In this document: positions 42,401-48,912 of the stretch, piece by piece
Position numbering within the stretch: position 1 is the stretch's first letter
How the letters are laid out: each line of letters opens with the position of its first letter
Assembly: GCA_038502055.1 (NCBI GenBank)
Contig: JAXRKN010000044.1
Location: 2,390,001-2,454,000 of the forward strand
Direction: 5' to 3'
Origin: Tanytarsus gracilentus
Taxonomy: Eukaryota; Arthropoda; Insecta; Diptera; Chironomidae
DNA length: 64,000 nucleotides
Position numbers and translations under genes: made by a program
The notes under the pieces: model-generated
What the model was told of the DNA's origin: nothing
Seen by the model: the letters and a program-made list of their open reading frames with translations, nothing else
Databases searched by the model: none

Positions 42401-42714
42401 ATTTAATATTAAATAGAGACCTAAAATTAATTTTGAAAGCAATATTTTCTGGATTTAATTTGTCAAAAGAATTGTTTTAAATATTTGCACATTTTTCAAC
42501 CCAAAAACCATCTAATTCTATTCAGTAATGATGACATTAATAATGTGATTATAAACTAACCTTCGACCATTTATTTTCTCGTCCCTCATCTTAAATAGGA
42601 ACTGATGACGAAGCACATGACTATGAATACCTTAATGCATGGGGTCCACGCTTCGATAAGCTAGCCAATATGTACGGTCCGGAACGAGAGCATACGGATC
42701 TTGATGCATTATAA
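1..42714 (+). CDS. CadN: N-cadherin (CadN), partial 5', spliced over about 42 kb
   Basis: Classical insect N-cadherin, a calcium-dependent homophilic adhesion receptor of neurons that links to the actin cytoskeleton through catenins. The window starts inside an EC linker (DVNDEPP), so the 5' part is missing. Splicing the exons listed separately gives 7707 nt (2568 codons plus TAA) in one frame. In order they encode about 15 EC repeats with DxNDN-type calcium linkers, a membrane-proximal box, EGF, LamG, EGF, LamG, EGF, one transmembrane helix and a cytoplasmic tail with p120- and beta-catenin-binding regions. Order, junction positions and many stretches match Drosophila CadN as I remember it. 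Three exon positions occur twice in tandem with the same phase, so they must be used alternatively. Identification is very secure; isoform use is inferred. Confidence 0.97.
484..700 (+). CDS. CadN: CadN exon: EC repeat body
   Basis: Acceptor CTCACAG|C at 483; donor GAG|GTATGT at 701. It encodes ISVKAKSFADREIRYTLK through DSGGFSTSVE, the body of one EC repeat. It ends in phase 0, and the linker of this EC is carried by the next tiny exon. Confidence 0.95.
754..789 (+). CDS. CadN: CadN 36-nt microexon (EC calcium linker)
   Basis: It encodes only LTIRVTDVNDNA, the last strand and calcium linker of an EC repeat. Acceptor TTACAG at 753, donor GTAAGC at 790. Its in-frame fit between 700 and 1007 and the DVNDN motif make it convincing despite its size. 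It would be missed by any ORF-length filter. Confidence 0.92.
874..909 (+). repeat. Tandem 18-bp repeat in a short CadN intron
   Basis: TTTTAATCTGTAGATTAC (874-891) is followed directly by the same sequence with one change (892-909). Each unit contains an AATCT/AGATT palindrome. Confidence 0.8.
1007..1969 (+). CDS. CadN: CadN exon: three EC repeats
   Basis: 963 nt (321 codons), acceptor CCTTCAG, donor AAC|GTAAGT. It begins PKFELPDYQAHNVDED and contains linkers KNKNDEEP and DVNDNKP, ending at DVNDN. The motifs AMDADSGANAEIEYL and ASDKDGDNVRFGF are typical EC DxD calcium ligands. A cysteine-rich insertion (DDGSCCVNGDQ) characteristic of insect N-cadherins is present. Confidence 0.96.
2026..2046 (+). 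CDS. CadN: CadN 21-nt microexon
   Basis: Seven codons (PPLFDRQ) complete the calcium linker DVNDN-PPLFDRQ-KYIENV. The acceptor CCTCACAG ends at 2025 and the donor GTGAGT starts at 2047. It lies between introns of 56 bp (1970-2025) and 65 bp (2047-2111). The peptide matches the conserved protein exactly where it is needed, so the call is solid. Confidence 0.9.
2112..2303 (+). CDS. CadN: CadN exon before the first alternative pair
   Basis: 64 codons, acceptor ACGTGCAG, donor GAC|GTAAGT. It encodes KYIENVKQDASIGTNILR to GWIVLKKPLD, the first two thirds of an EC repeat. The rest of this EC is supplied by either of the two alternative exons at 5130 or 5886. Confidence 0.95.
3232..3341. repeat. 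Hairpin element (AAGGGTTGGAAACTC type)
   Basis: The left arm AAGGGTTGGAAACTCTGA and the reverse complement of the right arm (3315-3341) match over about 22 bp with few differences. Intronic. Confidence 0.65.
4450..4575. repeat. Hairpin element (GGGTTGTTGGTAA type)
   Basis: GGGTTGTTGGTAA at 4450-4462 pairs exactly with TTACCAACAACCC at 4563-4575; further inward GTCAC pairs with GTGAC. The AT-rich loop is about 80 bp. Confidence 0.75.
5130..5323 (+). CDS. CadN: CadN alternative exon 7, first copy
   Basis: 194 nt; acceptor AAAATATAG, donor CAG|GTTTGT. It begins REKYRLRVRAADKGEP, has the linker DVVDRNNKPPIWD and ends SVKA plus a split codon. Its phases (0 in, 2 out) are identical to those of the exon at 5886, which encodes the same segment, so only one of the two can be used per mRNA. 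From memory it is the more divergent of the two relative to the common Drosophila form. Confidence 0.9.
5324..5885 (+). other. Intron between the alternative exon 7 copies
   Basis: 562 bp separating the two mutually exclusive exons. It contains the GCTGCTACTC repeats and their inverted complement (5369-5403 and 5494-5504). No coding sequence was seen. Confidence 0.85.
5393..5504. repeat. Inverted repeat between mutually exclusive exons
   Basis: GCTGCTACTCG at 5393-5403 is the exact reverse complement of CGAGTAGCAGC at 5494-5504. After one mismatch the stem gains three more pairs. A second copy of GCTGCTACTC lies at 5369-5378 and could compete for the same partner. Role in splice choice is only a hypothesis. 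Confidence 0.7.
5886..6076 (+). CDS. CadN: CadN alternative exon 7, second copy
   Basis: 191 nt; acceptor AAAAATTAG, donor CAG|GTCTGT. It encodes RETYKLEAMAQDKGYPP, then DVVDRANNPPVWDHTIYG and SVKA with a split codon. It is one codon shorter than the upstream copy but in the same phase, so both join 2303 to 7375 in frame. Confidence 0.93.
6077..7374 (+). other. CadN intron, 1.3 kb
   Basis: AT-rich, no coding sequence recognised. It holds the large nested inverted repeat at 7038-7309, close to its 3' end. Confidence 0.85.
7038..7309. repeat. Nested inverted repeat, two arm pairs
   Basis: Inner arms AAGGGGTGGACACTC (7061-7075) and GCGTGTCCACCCCTT (7265-7279) pair at 14 of 15 positions. Outer arms GTTGAATCCATTT (from about 7042) and AAATGGATCCAAC (from about 7296) pair at 12 of 13. 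Confidence 0.75.
7375..7564 (+). CDS. CadN: CadN exon: EC repeat body
   Basis: 190 nt after a TTAG acceptor; the first base completes the split AG+C codon from either alternative exon. It encodes SGIEGNPVVFYRLMPGSTAQ to EYNLTIRVE and ends GAG|GTGCGT in phase 0. Confidence 0.95.
7565..9001 (+). other. CadN intron, 1.4 kb
   Basis: No coding sequence seen. It includes a well-matched inverted repeat at 8112-8225. Confidence 0.85.
8112..8225. repeat. Hairpin element (AGGGTGTGAAACTT type)
   Basis: Left arm AGGGTGTGAAACTTGGGTTT and right arm AAACCAAAGTTTCTCACCCT pair at 18 of 20 positions. Confidence 0.75.
9002..9184 (+). CDS. CadN: CadN exon: EC linker and start of next EC
   Basis: 61 codons, acceptor CAAACAG, donor CAG|GTATGA. 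It encodes NNGAQQLASEATVYIML, the linker EDVNDEIPLF, then GEPIGTKVTQVNAIDRDG and FPNNQ. Confidence 0.95.
9253..9442 (+). CDS. CadN: CadN exon: EC repeat body
   Basis: 190 nt, acceptor TTTAAAG, donor TCAG|GTAAAT. It encodes VYYYVVDSPRNEG to VEARDGAPSARPNSNGQPNS plus one base of a valine codon completed 15 kb away at 24377. Confidence 0.94.
16874..16939. repeat. Hairpin element, weaker
   Basis: AGGGATGAAATTT (16874) opposes AAATTTCCAACCCT (ending 16939), with AGAGTT/AACTC pairing further inward. Confidence 0.45.
21749..21763. repeat. (TG)n microsatellite
   Basis: Short run of TG dinucleotides in the giant CadN intron. Confidence 0.7.
22521..22578. repeat. Hairpin element, weaker
   Basis: AAGGGTTGGAAAAC opposes GTGTTCAACCCCT with gaps. 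A second element follows 20 bp downstream. Confidence 0.4.
22598..22711. repeat. Hairpin element (AGGGGTAGAGAATAG type)
   Basis: AGGGGT at the left end and ACCCCT (22705-22710) at the right end, with ATAGTTTTA pairing TAAAACTAT further inward. Confidence 0.55.
24377..24520 (+). CDS. CadN: CadN exon: EC linker and next EC start
   Basis: 144 nt, acceptor ATTTCAG, donor AGT|GTAAGT. It completes VTKFIRIGIADKNDNPPYFD and continues EAEVDENEDIQHTVLTV to AKDHDE. Split codons at both ends agree with the neighbouring exons. Confidence 0.95.
24521..25596 (+). other. CadN intron, 1.1 kb
   Basis: No gene seen; open frames here are AT-rich and short. Confidence 0.8.
25597..25712 (+). CDS. CadN: CadN exon before the second alternative pair
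   Basis: 116 nt, acceptor ATTGCAG, donor CGA|GTAAGT. It encodes SRIRYEITSGNIGGAFAVKN to GALDYETRKR, ending in phase 0. The rest of this EC comes from one of the exons at 27149 or 27677. Confidence 0.95.
25713..27148 (+). other. CadN intron, 1.4 kb
   Basis: No coding sequence. A compact 13-bp-arm hairpin lies at 26351-26384. The end near 27148 lacks a clear polypyrimidine tract. Confidence 0.8.
26351..26384. repeat. Compact hairpin (AAAAAGGGTTTGA)
   Basis: AAAAAGGGTTTGA (26351-26363) and TCAAACCCTCTTT (26372-26384) pair at 12 of 13 positions across an 8-nt loop. Confidence 0.7.
27149..27313 (+). CDS. CadN: CadN alternative exon 13, first copy
   Basis: 55 codons, acceptor CCCAAAAG with little pyrimidine tract, donor CAG|GTCTCT. 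It encodes YELRLAASDNLKENYTTV, the linker HVKDVNDNPPVF, then ITEEDDRNLPKRVLQ. It has the same phase (0/0) as the copy at 27677 and covers the same EC boundary. From memory this is the copy closest to the Drosophila protein. Confidence 0.93.
27314..27676 (+). other. Intron between the alternative exon 13 copies
   Basis: 363 bp, AT-rich, with several C- or G-tracts near its ends. No coding sequence. Too long for simple steric exclusion of splicing between the two exons. Confidence 0.8.
27677..27835 (+). CDS. CadN: CadN alternative exon 13, second copy
   Basis: 53 codons, acceptor TTTTTCTAG, donor CAG|GTCTTT. It encodes YVLRLTASDSLNENHTTI, NVKDVNDMPPTF, then LNEEMDAPYMMMQ. It is clearly homologous to the exon at 27149 but has an altered linker (DMPP) and a different start to the following EC. 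Both join 25712 to 30692 in frame. Confidence 0.92.
29349..29517. repeat. Hairpin element (TGAAGGGAGTGAAACTCTGG type)
   Basis: TGAAGGGAGTGAAACTCTGG opposes CCACAGTTATTCCCCCTTCA with a few mismatches. Confidence 0.6.
30660..30686 (+). promoter_or_regulatory. Perfect hairpin at the 3' splice site of the exon at 30692
   Basis: TTTTTCGAATG (30660-30670) and CATTCGAAAAA (30676-30686) are perfect reverse complements with a 5-nt loop. The stem ends five bases before the exon, leaving only TGCAG. It would sequester the polypyrimidine tract end of the acceptor used after the alternative exon 13 pair. Structure is seen in sequence; function is inferred. Confidence 0.65.
30692..30829 (+). CDS. CadN: CadN exon: EC repeat body
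   Basis: 46 codons, acceptor ATGCAG, donor AAG|GTGAGT. It encodes VTATDGDKDRPQNIVYFLTG to INRTTGEIFVLK, phase 0 at both ends. It follows either version of alternative exon 13. Confidence 0.95.
30830..32290 (+). other. CadN intron, 1.5 kb
   Basis: Nothing coding or repetitive that I can support. Confidence 0.8.
32291..33115 (+). CDS. CadN: CadN exon: EC repeats
   Basis: 275 codons, acceptor ATCATAG, donor AAG|GTGAGT. It begins PLDRDQPNGRPQWRF and contains linkers KDINDNAPIF, KDINDMPPAF and RDINDNK, spanning the end of one EC and two further repeats. The CC pair in IKTAVCCLDRERTPD and the NDKGEDNDNDKYH stretch are N-cadherin signatures. Confidence 0.96.
33172..35972 (+). CDS. CadN: CadN long exon: last ECs, Fcc-type box, EGF and LamG modules
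   Basis: 2801 nt, acceptor TTAATTAG after a 56-bp intron, donor CG|GTAAGT. In order it encodes the last EC repeats (QDINDNAPKF, GDVNDNKMQPG), a membrane-proximal non-EC region from about 34130, a first EGF (SCRNNPCHNGGRC to GYTGPRC, about 34630-34730), a first LamG (about 34740-35330), a second EGF (CWEHGNCIGS to GWTGPSC, about 35370-35480) and most of a second LamG to KSCLDDIR. The open frame is uninterrupted. The single large exon contrasts with the small exons upstream. Confidence 0.97.
36065..36235 (+). CDS. CadN: CadN exon before the third alternative pair
   Basis: 171 nt, acceptor TAAACAG, donor CAC|GTAAGT. It encodes LEGKHLPLPPALNGTQWGQ to NVICPDPFECVDLWNEYEC, the end of the LamG region and start of the last EGF-like segment. 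The split threonine codon is completed by either exon at 37434 or 39469. Confidence 0.95.
36236..37433 (+). other. CadN intron, 1.2 kb
   Basis: No gene seen. A short inverted repeat with AAGGNGTGGA ends lies at 37127-37198. Confidence 0.8.
37127..37198. repeat. Hairpin element (AAGGCGTGGACACTGA type)
   Basis: AAGGCGTGGACACTGA opposes TCAGTTTCCACCCCTT at 14 of 16 positions; total length 72 bp. Confidence 0.7.
37434..37675 (+). CDS. CadN: CadN alternative exon 18, first copy (EGF plus half of TM)
   Basis: 242 nt, acceptor ATGCACAG, donor A|GTGAGC. It encodes CGEGQIMSPDNKGCMDRNEC, an EGF (CLNGGTCIN to GYMGENC), a short stalk and the hydrophobic segment AVAAVLVCLLIIL, completed by ILVLVFVVY from the exon at 40731. 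Phase (1 in, 1 out) matches the copy at 39469. Confidence 0.95.
37676..39468 (+). other. Intron between the alternative exon 18 copies
   Basis: 1.8 kb, AT-rich. No coding sequence or repeat that I can support beyond chance open frames. Confidence 0.8.
39469..39713 (+). CDS. CadN: CadN alternative exon 18, second copy (EGF plus half of TM)
   Basis: 245 nt, acceptor ACAAATAG, donor T|GTAAGT. It encodes CSNGYRKNSQENKC, an EGF (CHNGGKCRD to GYTGQHC), a very short stalk (DLELSAS) and a different hydrophobic segment (FTFIITLIACASTLI). It replaces the exon at 37434 in frame, changing both the EGF and the outer half of the membrane helix. Confidence 0.94.
39714..40730 (+). other. CadN intron, 1.0 kb
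   Basis: AT-rich; nothing coding recognised. Confidence 0.8.
40731..40940 (+). CDS. CadN: CadN exon: inner TM half and juxtamembrane tail
   Basis: 210 nt, acceptor CCTCACAG, donor T|GTGAGT. It encodes LVLVFVVYSRRRESHIKYPG (membrane exit followed by a basic stop-transfer), then DDDVRENIINYDDEGGGEDD and MTAFDITPLQIPIGGPMP. This acidic juxtamembrane segment is the p120-catenin-binding type region of classical cadherins. Confidence 0.96.
40941..42196 (+). other. CadN intron, 1.3 kb
   Basis: No gene. A short inverted repeat lies at 41031-41084 and a (GT)n run at 42049-42058. Confidence 0.8.
41031..41084. repeat. Hairpin element (AAGGATGAGACACTAAAATTT type)
   Basis: AAGGATGAGACACTAAAATT opposes AAATTTTATTTCTCACCCTT with few mismatches; total length 54 bp. 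Confidence 0.6.
42197..42364 (+). CDS. CadN: CadN exon: cytoplasmic tail
   Basis: 168 nt, acceptor TTTACAG, donor G|GTAAGT. It encodes YPVMTMGAGEPNVGLFIEEH, KKRADADPNAPPFDDLRNYA and YEGGGSTAGSLSSLQSG. The DDLRNYAYEGGGSTAGSLSS core is the conserved beta-catenin-binding stretch of classical cadherins. Confidence 0.97.
42599..42714 (+). CDS. CadN: CadN terminal coding exon
   Basis: 116 nt, acceptor TTAAATAG, stop TAA at 42712-42714. It encodes TDDEAHDYEYLNAWGPRFDK and LANMYGPEREHTDLDAL, the WGPRFDKLANMYG end of the catenin-binding domain. Confidence 0.97.
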
Positions 42715-45700
42715 GCAGCTTTTTTATAAATCAACAAATGAATTATCATTTAAGGCTTAACATTCCTTCATACACACACAAACCATAATGTCAGTTGAGG
42801 AAGTTGGGGATCAAAATCGAAAATAATTCTTCCGTTCATCTTTTCTCCATGTTTTCAACAACTTTCTTCTTCTTCAGCAGCTCATTTTAAAAAGAAGATG
42901 GAGAGGAAAGTTAAAAGACGCCACAAAAGTTTGCTCGCAGCATCACACACCGCTCGTTTTATTTTCTCTTCTGAAAAAAAAACATGAAGGAAAAAACTAA
43001 TAATAAACTTTCAACTTAAAAGTTTTCACTTTTTTCACTATGAAAAGAAAAAATATCTTGCCAAGACTTCCTGTGCGATAATGACGTGAACGAGAAGGTG
43101 AACACCAAAAAAAAGTAGAAAAAATGGGAAGAGTTCTTTTAATTAATTAGTTTGTAATTAGTAAAGCCCTTCTTCTATCTCAAACTGACTTTATACAGAA
43201 GAATCTACCCTCCTTTATTTAAGTATTCGAAACTAGATTCAGGAAAAAGTGAAGATAATGAAAAATAATAATCACTTTAAGGGAAAATGGTTGAGGACGA
43301 GAAAGTTTTTTTTTCTCTCTTAAAACGATAGTCCTTGACCATTCTCTCGCTGCCATTTTGATAATTATTTCTTTCTTTTCCCTTTTCTTCGCAAAAAAAT
43401 GACTATTAAGTAAGAAATGAAAGACATGACAATTTTAAATTTATGCATAATTAATTCCGTTGACTTAATCACCTCAAAATACTCCCACATTGACTTTGAG
43501 TGCTCAATAAATTGCGTTAAATTTTAATTAGCGTACAAATGTTGCACTCATCATTCAGATTCTTAAAGAGCAGCAGAAATCGTTGCCATAATTAATTGCG
43601 TCATGCTGGAGATTCAACTACCGTGTAATTATTGTTACCGTTGAACTATGTAATTTTCAGTCGATATTGACGCCCTTTTAATTGACATTTATTAAGAATT
43701 TCCATAGCGATCAGGGTTGCAGCGAGTCAGTGTGTGTCGACCCTGATTAATCATTCAAAAAAAACTTTCTCAATTCACTACGAAAAAAAAGTAATTAATC
43801 GACAACTAAATGAAAAGAAAAATCGACAATTAGCGAAAATTTACAGAGCATAAAAATTTCTTATTGATAAATCAAATTTTTAGTCATGAAAAAAAAACTA
43901 AATGAAAAAAAAACTTTTTTACGATCAACATAATTTAAAATGATTAATTGTAAAAGTTTGTCGTAAGATGATGATAATTTTCCTTTAGCGCGATGTTCAT
44001 TGTGTAAGTGAATAATTGGATATAAAATTATGGGAAAATCTACACTATCGGATACTTTTTTTTGCGAAAGTGAGATGATAACAAATGACCTAAAAGTATG
44101 AATGATGAACATAAAATCCTGTGCTATGATTATGCAAGAAAATCCCATTGATATAAAAAAATATAAAAAATAGGTAAGCAAGTAAGAATTAATTAAAATA
44201 ATTTTTAAAATAATTCATTTGATATGAAATAAGATAAAAAAAATGTTGAAAAAAATTACACACAAACACACACACATACATTACTTGAGTAGATGAGGGC
44301 ATTACAGATGAAATTATGTGCTTTTCCACATAATCATCTCACATTACGCGCACCCTCGATTTCATCGAAAAAAAAATAATGCAATTAATGTTATTCATTA
44401 GTAATATTAAATACATTTGAGGAAAAAAAGGAAGGAAAAATATATCCAAAGACTGTAATAATTTTTTTTCGTTCCATCATTAAGTACATAAATGATATTT
44501 AATTAATTGTAATTATTGATATATACATAAATTAATTATTAATGTTAGAATTTCTACGAATTTCATTTTTCTTCTCTCTCCACTTATTATTCATAGAAAA
44601 AAAATTAAATTACACATTTAAACACTTAAAGTAGGGCGAGCGAATTCATCTCGACTTTATTCGCATCCCCCTTGACTACACTCCTAATTCATCAATCAAA
44701 AAAACAAACAAAGAATTGCTTTTAATACGTAGTGAAATTTTTGAAAAGTGCTCATAGAAAGTTATTAAAGTTAAAAATATAAAAAAAGTATTCATTTATT
44801 GATATTCCACACTGCCAGTCAATTAACACCATTCTTTATTCAGATTCTTCTAATTTCTCTCCTTACCTTAGATTTTCATCTCACTTCAGCCCCCTTCAGC
44901 AACTTTGTCATATCAAAGTCACTCAATTGCAGCACTTCAATTTATTTTTTTTTCCACGTGAAAAAGTTTTTTGTGCAAAAACATGTCAATTGACTGTTTA
45001 CTCTTTTGCATCATAGTCGTTGCACTCTTTATGTGCCGTCACGTTTCTATTTATTCAGAATCACTCCAGAGAATTTTCTTTGACAAGTTACTTGGAAAAA
45101 AGCTTCAGATAAAAAATTCTTTTGACTTCAACTTTTAAATTTATGATGAAAGTGAACTATAGAAATTAAGTTCGGTTGAAGAATTTTCTGTCAAAGTGCA
45201 AAGCGACAAGCACTTGACCTAGATATTAAATCAGTAGAATTAAAATTAAATTCTATGAGGAAATTTCATCGATTTCTATTAATTTCCATAATGTCAACGT
45301 TGTTTATTGTGATGGCAGGGCTGAATTTGAGATGACAATTTTTTCACACATGAACACACACATTTTTGTGCTATCTATTCGTTTTATGCAATAACCATTT
45401 AAAAGGATACCCTGAAAAAAAACAGAGAAACAGCAAGCACGAAAGATGGGCTATAAAGGAGAGAAGAATGTTATGGCAGATAAAATCTCATGTAATAAGC
45501 AAACATTATTTTTGCACTGATAAAAACATGGCACACACACACGAAAAAAATATTAAAGGAAAATTATTATAGAAAAAGAAAAACTTAAAAAGGCGAATCT
45601 CTCAAGTCTCAATTGTCGAATTTTTGTAAAGAACCCAATATATTTGTATTTTTTAAGTTTTTTTATGTAAATTTTTTACAACGCATTCAAAGAAAACATT

Positions 45701-46771
45701 TTTTTTATAAGTTGTTAATTTTTAATGATTATTGTGATGAGAACTTTTTTTTGTGGAACAAACTCATCTGATCGAAACCTAAGACTAGTTGATAAGTAAA
45801 ACTATTTGATGAGGAAATTTTTTTACAAAAAAAAACAGATGACACGCAACACTCACCCCAAAAGAAACTCAATTTTTATGATTACGATTAATTTTATGAA
45901 AAGGTAAAAAATTGTAAAAGGGTTGAAATAAAAAATGAATATTTATGACAAAAGAAAATAAGAAAAGCATGAGAGAGTGCTAATAATGATGATTGCGTAA
46001 TAATGTTGTAAATATATTGAGGAAAATAAAAACTGAAAAATAAATGGATAATGTAAAAATAAAAGTGTCTTAACTTTTCTTTCAGAACTTTTTTGAATGG
46101 CTGAAAAATTCTTAAAGCCTCCTCCGACCACATCTCATACATCTAACGATGTTGTTCTAATATTAACGAGCTCAGTTCACACCTCATTTGTGTTAATTAG
46201 TCACGTTTTGTCACTCCACACGTAAAAGCAACTTAATTTCTAGCTCGCTTGACTCTCTCCAGGTTGTGATGATTATAATAAACTTAGAGTGACATGAGCA
46301 CATCGTGACATGGAAATGTGATTAAAATTGAGATAAATTAATTAAAGCTTCGAGTGAGGAAAAATATTTTTCATTCATTTCAAACTGACATCAAACTGAA
46401 ATATTTATGAATAAATGCCCGCAGGAGCATTTAATTTTGCAACAAGTTGAGTTTAAATGAAATTATAACGCAGATTTTGTAAATTTGGTGATTTTAGAAA
46501 AAAAATTAAATTTTTTTTATGCATTGGAAGAATAACTAAAATTTTAACACCATTGATTTTATGCATATTTAACGTTTAAAGCAATTTGAGTTTGAATTTA
46601 TAGAAATTAAGAAGTTCAAATTTAATTTCAAAAAAATTTTGAAATCATAACTTTTCATCAATGAAATTTTCTCAACACAGATGAACATACATTGAAATAA
46701 ATACAGCTGTGACAACACAAAATTTTTATTCCTACTTTTTATCGCACAAAGCTTGATAATTTTAAACTCTC
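42715..46771. other. CadN 3' UTR and intergenic region
   Basis: No further coding sequence. The first part is probably CadN 3' UTR; its end cannot be fixed because several AATAAA candidates occur (for example 43002-43007). A CA-rich run lies near 44262-44280. The last part upstream of 46772 is the promoter side of the first kinase-like gene. Confidence 0.75.
43002..43007 (+). terminator. Candidate CadN polyadenylation signal
   Basis: First AATAAA downstream of the CadN stop codon, about 290 nt into the 3' UTR. CadN mRNAs may well end further downstream. Confidence 0.3.
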
Positions 46772-46777
46772 TCAGTT
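46772..46777 (+). promoter_or_regulatory. Initiator (TCAGTT) of the first CHKov-like gene
   Basis: TCAGTT matches the arthropod initiator TCAKTY. Its A is 26 nt before the ATG at 46800. The same motif sits 26-30 nt before the ATG of the next three genes. No TATA box is evident at -30. Confidence 0.55.
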
Positions 46778-46799
46778 CCCATCAAAACTTCACTCAGTC

Positions 46800-48588
46800 A
46801 TGACATCGCGCGGAGAACAATCTGACGCCTTTCTAAGCAGCGAAGCACTCAATGATGAATTTTTCATTGACATCGTTGAGAGAAAATTGAAAATTTCACG
46901 CGAAGCCTTTAAACTTCGACTCGTATTTATTTCACCAGCAACTGGCAAAAATGAAAATTTTGTTTCTGTCGTGTATCGCGCGAGAATAAACATTGAGTTG
47001 ATTGAAGGTAATCAGCGGCAATTTGTTGATGTTATAGTCAAGGCCTTGCCGGAATTGAAGGAATGGAACGTTTTTCCGCGCGAGAGATTCATGTACGAGG
47101 AAATTATTGAGAATTTTCAGAAGTTCTTAAAGGAAAAAGCCGATGAGGAAATTGAATTCGGTCCCAAATGTATTAAAGTAGAGACCGACCCTTACGAGAT
47201 CATCGTGCTTGATGATTTAAAGGCTGAAGGCTATCAAATGTTGAATCGTAAAGTTGGAGTGGATGAAACTCAAGCGAAATTGATTCTCGATAAGCTCGCG
47301 AAATTTCATGCTGCAAGTGCTGTGAGATATAAAAAGGTACGTCGAATTAATTAGTTCCTGATAGCGTCTACGATTTTTATATATTTTTTTAATGAAAAAG
47401 AAATTTACTAGTCGAATTCTAATTTTATCATTAATATTTTAATTGAAAACCTTAAACTATTTTTATCTTTCAAAAATTTTTTTATCAATTCTTATCGCTA
47501 TCACATTTTGACCTTGAAGGAAGGTGTTATCAAAGAGAATCTTGATCGTAGCGCTTCAGTGCCCAAGTTTGATTCAAGCAGTCCGTTCTACGCTGGATGG
47601 AAAAAATCTAAGAATGGATTTTTAAAAATTATTGCCGAAGTCCCAGAGTTTTCAGCTATCGCAAAAGCACTAGAAAAATGGGATTCAGCGGTCAGAATCA
47701 ATTCATTTTTTAGCCCTGGTGTGCCGATGCGATGTGGCTTTCGTGTATTGTAATTTAATTCAGAAACTTTCGTGTATTTTTACTGAATTCAATTTTTGTA
47801 TCAGAAATCACGGCGATAATTGGATTAACAACATGATGTTCAAAATTGATGAGAATGGAAACACGACCGACGTTAAATTAGTCGATTTTCAAATGTCTTA
47901 TTGGGTAAATGCAGTTTTAAAATTTCGAGGGTGTTTGATTGTGTGTAAAAAATTAAATGAAATAATTTTTTGCTCTTGTTAGCCTAAGTCAAAAATCTTT
48001 GAACAATTTAATTTTTTTCCAAGTCAAAAACCCTTGAAATTTTTGATTAAATTTAAAATAAATTTTCAAACTTTCAGGGAAGCCCAGCCGGAGATTTATT
48101 TTACTTCCTCATTTCATCGGTCCGTGATGAGATTAAGGTTGAAAAATTTGACGATTTCATTCAATTTTATCACGAGAAATTGGCTGAGACATTAAAAAAA
48201 TTGGATTACGATCAGCACATTCCAACTCTTAGTGAACTGCAAATTGATTTGATCGATAAACGAGATGCTGGTGAGGAAATTAAAACTTGGCAATTTTTTA
48301 AATCATTTTAATTTTATTATTTTAACAAAAGCTGCGTCATACATCACCGACATCACTTTTGTATGCAAGTACGATTCCGATAAGGAACTTTCGATGGAAG
48401 ATTTCATGAATCCGGACGCGTTTGATGAAGAAATGCTTGATCGAGTTTATAAAAATGAAAACTTCTTTAATGCTGTGAAACTTTGGCTGCCATTTATGTT
48501 CAAGCGAGGATTCCTTGACACAGTCGATGGAGAAGATGAAGACGTAGTTAAAGTTTTTAAAGAACAAAATACAACTCGGGAGGTTTAA
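46800..48588 (+). CDS. EcKinase-like / CHKov protein, copy 1 (438 aa, five exons)
   Basis: Ecdysteroid-kinase-like family protein (EcKL, DUF227), a cytosolic small-molecule kinase family expanded in insects and linked to ecdysteroid or xenobiotic phosphorylation. Exons are 46800-47336, 47520-47749, 47805-47904, 48078-48270 and 48332-48588; all phases agree and total 439 codons including the stop. Visible motifs are the hinge-like EIIVLDDLKAEGY, the Brenner-type catalytic motif HGDNWINNMMF split across the second intron, and the metal-binding LVDFQMSYW. It starts MTSRGEQSDAFLSSE, like the copy at 51270. It has two introns (55 bp and 173 bp) that the neighbouring copies lack. Substrate is unknown. 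Confidence 0.9.
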
Positions 48589-48691
48589 ATTGAATTGTAA
48601 ATGTGGTATTTTGTGGATTAAAATGTTCAACTTTTGAGATTATGGAATTTAAAAGTTTTTAAATTTTAATTCAGTCTGTAATTATTTTAAA

Positions 48692-48697
48692 AATAAA
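48692..48697 (+). terminator. Candidate polyadenylation signal, CHKov copy 1
   Basis: AATAAA about 100 nt after the stop codon and before the initiator of the next gene. Confidence 0.45.
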
Positions 48698-48884
48698 TTT
48701 CTCTCAGTGCAATCTTAAACTCAATTTATCTTATCAATTTAATTGAGTGATAATTGAAAACATTTCAAAATCATTCATGCCAAAATTACTCAATCATTAC
48801 ATCAAAAATATATAACTTCATGCCTAATCTTATCAGAAAGTAATTAAACGTGTATTCGAACTTTTTTTTCGTGTAAACACATTT

Positions 48885-48890
48885 TCAGTC
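48885..48890 (+). promoter_or_regulatory. Initiator (TCAGTC) of the second CHKov-like gene
   Basis: TCAGTC with its A 26 nt before the ATG at 48913, the same spacing as the first copy. Confidence 0.55.
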
Positions 48891-48912
48891 TACCGCAAGC
48901 TATTAACGAGTA

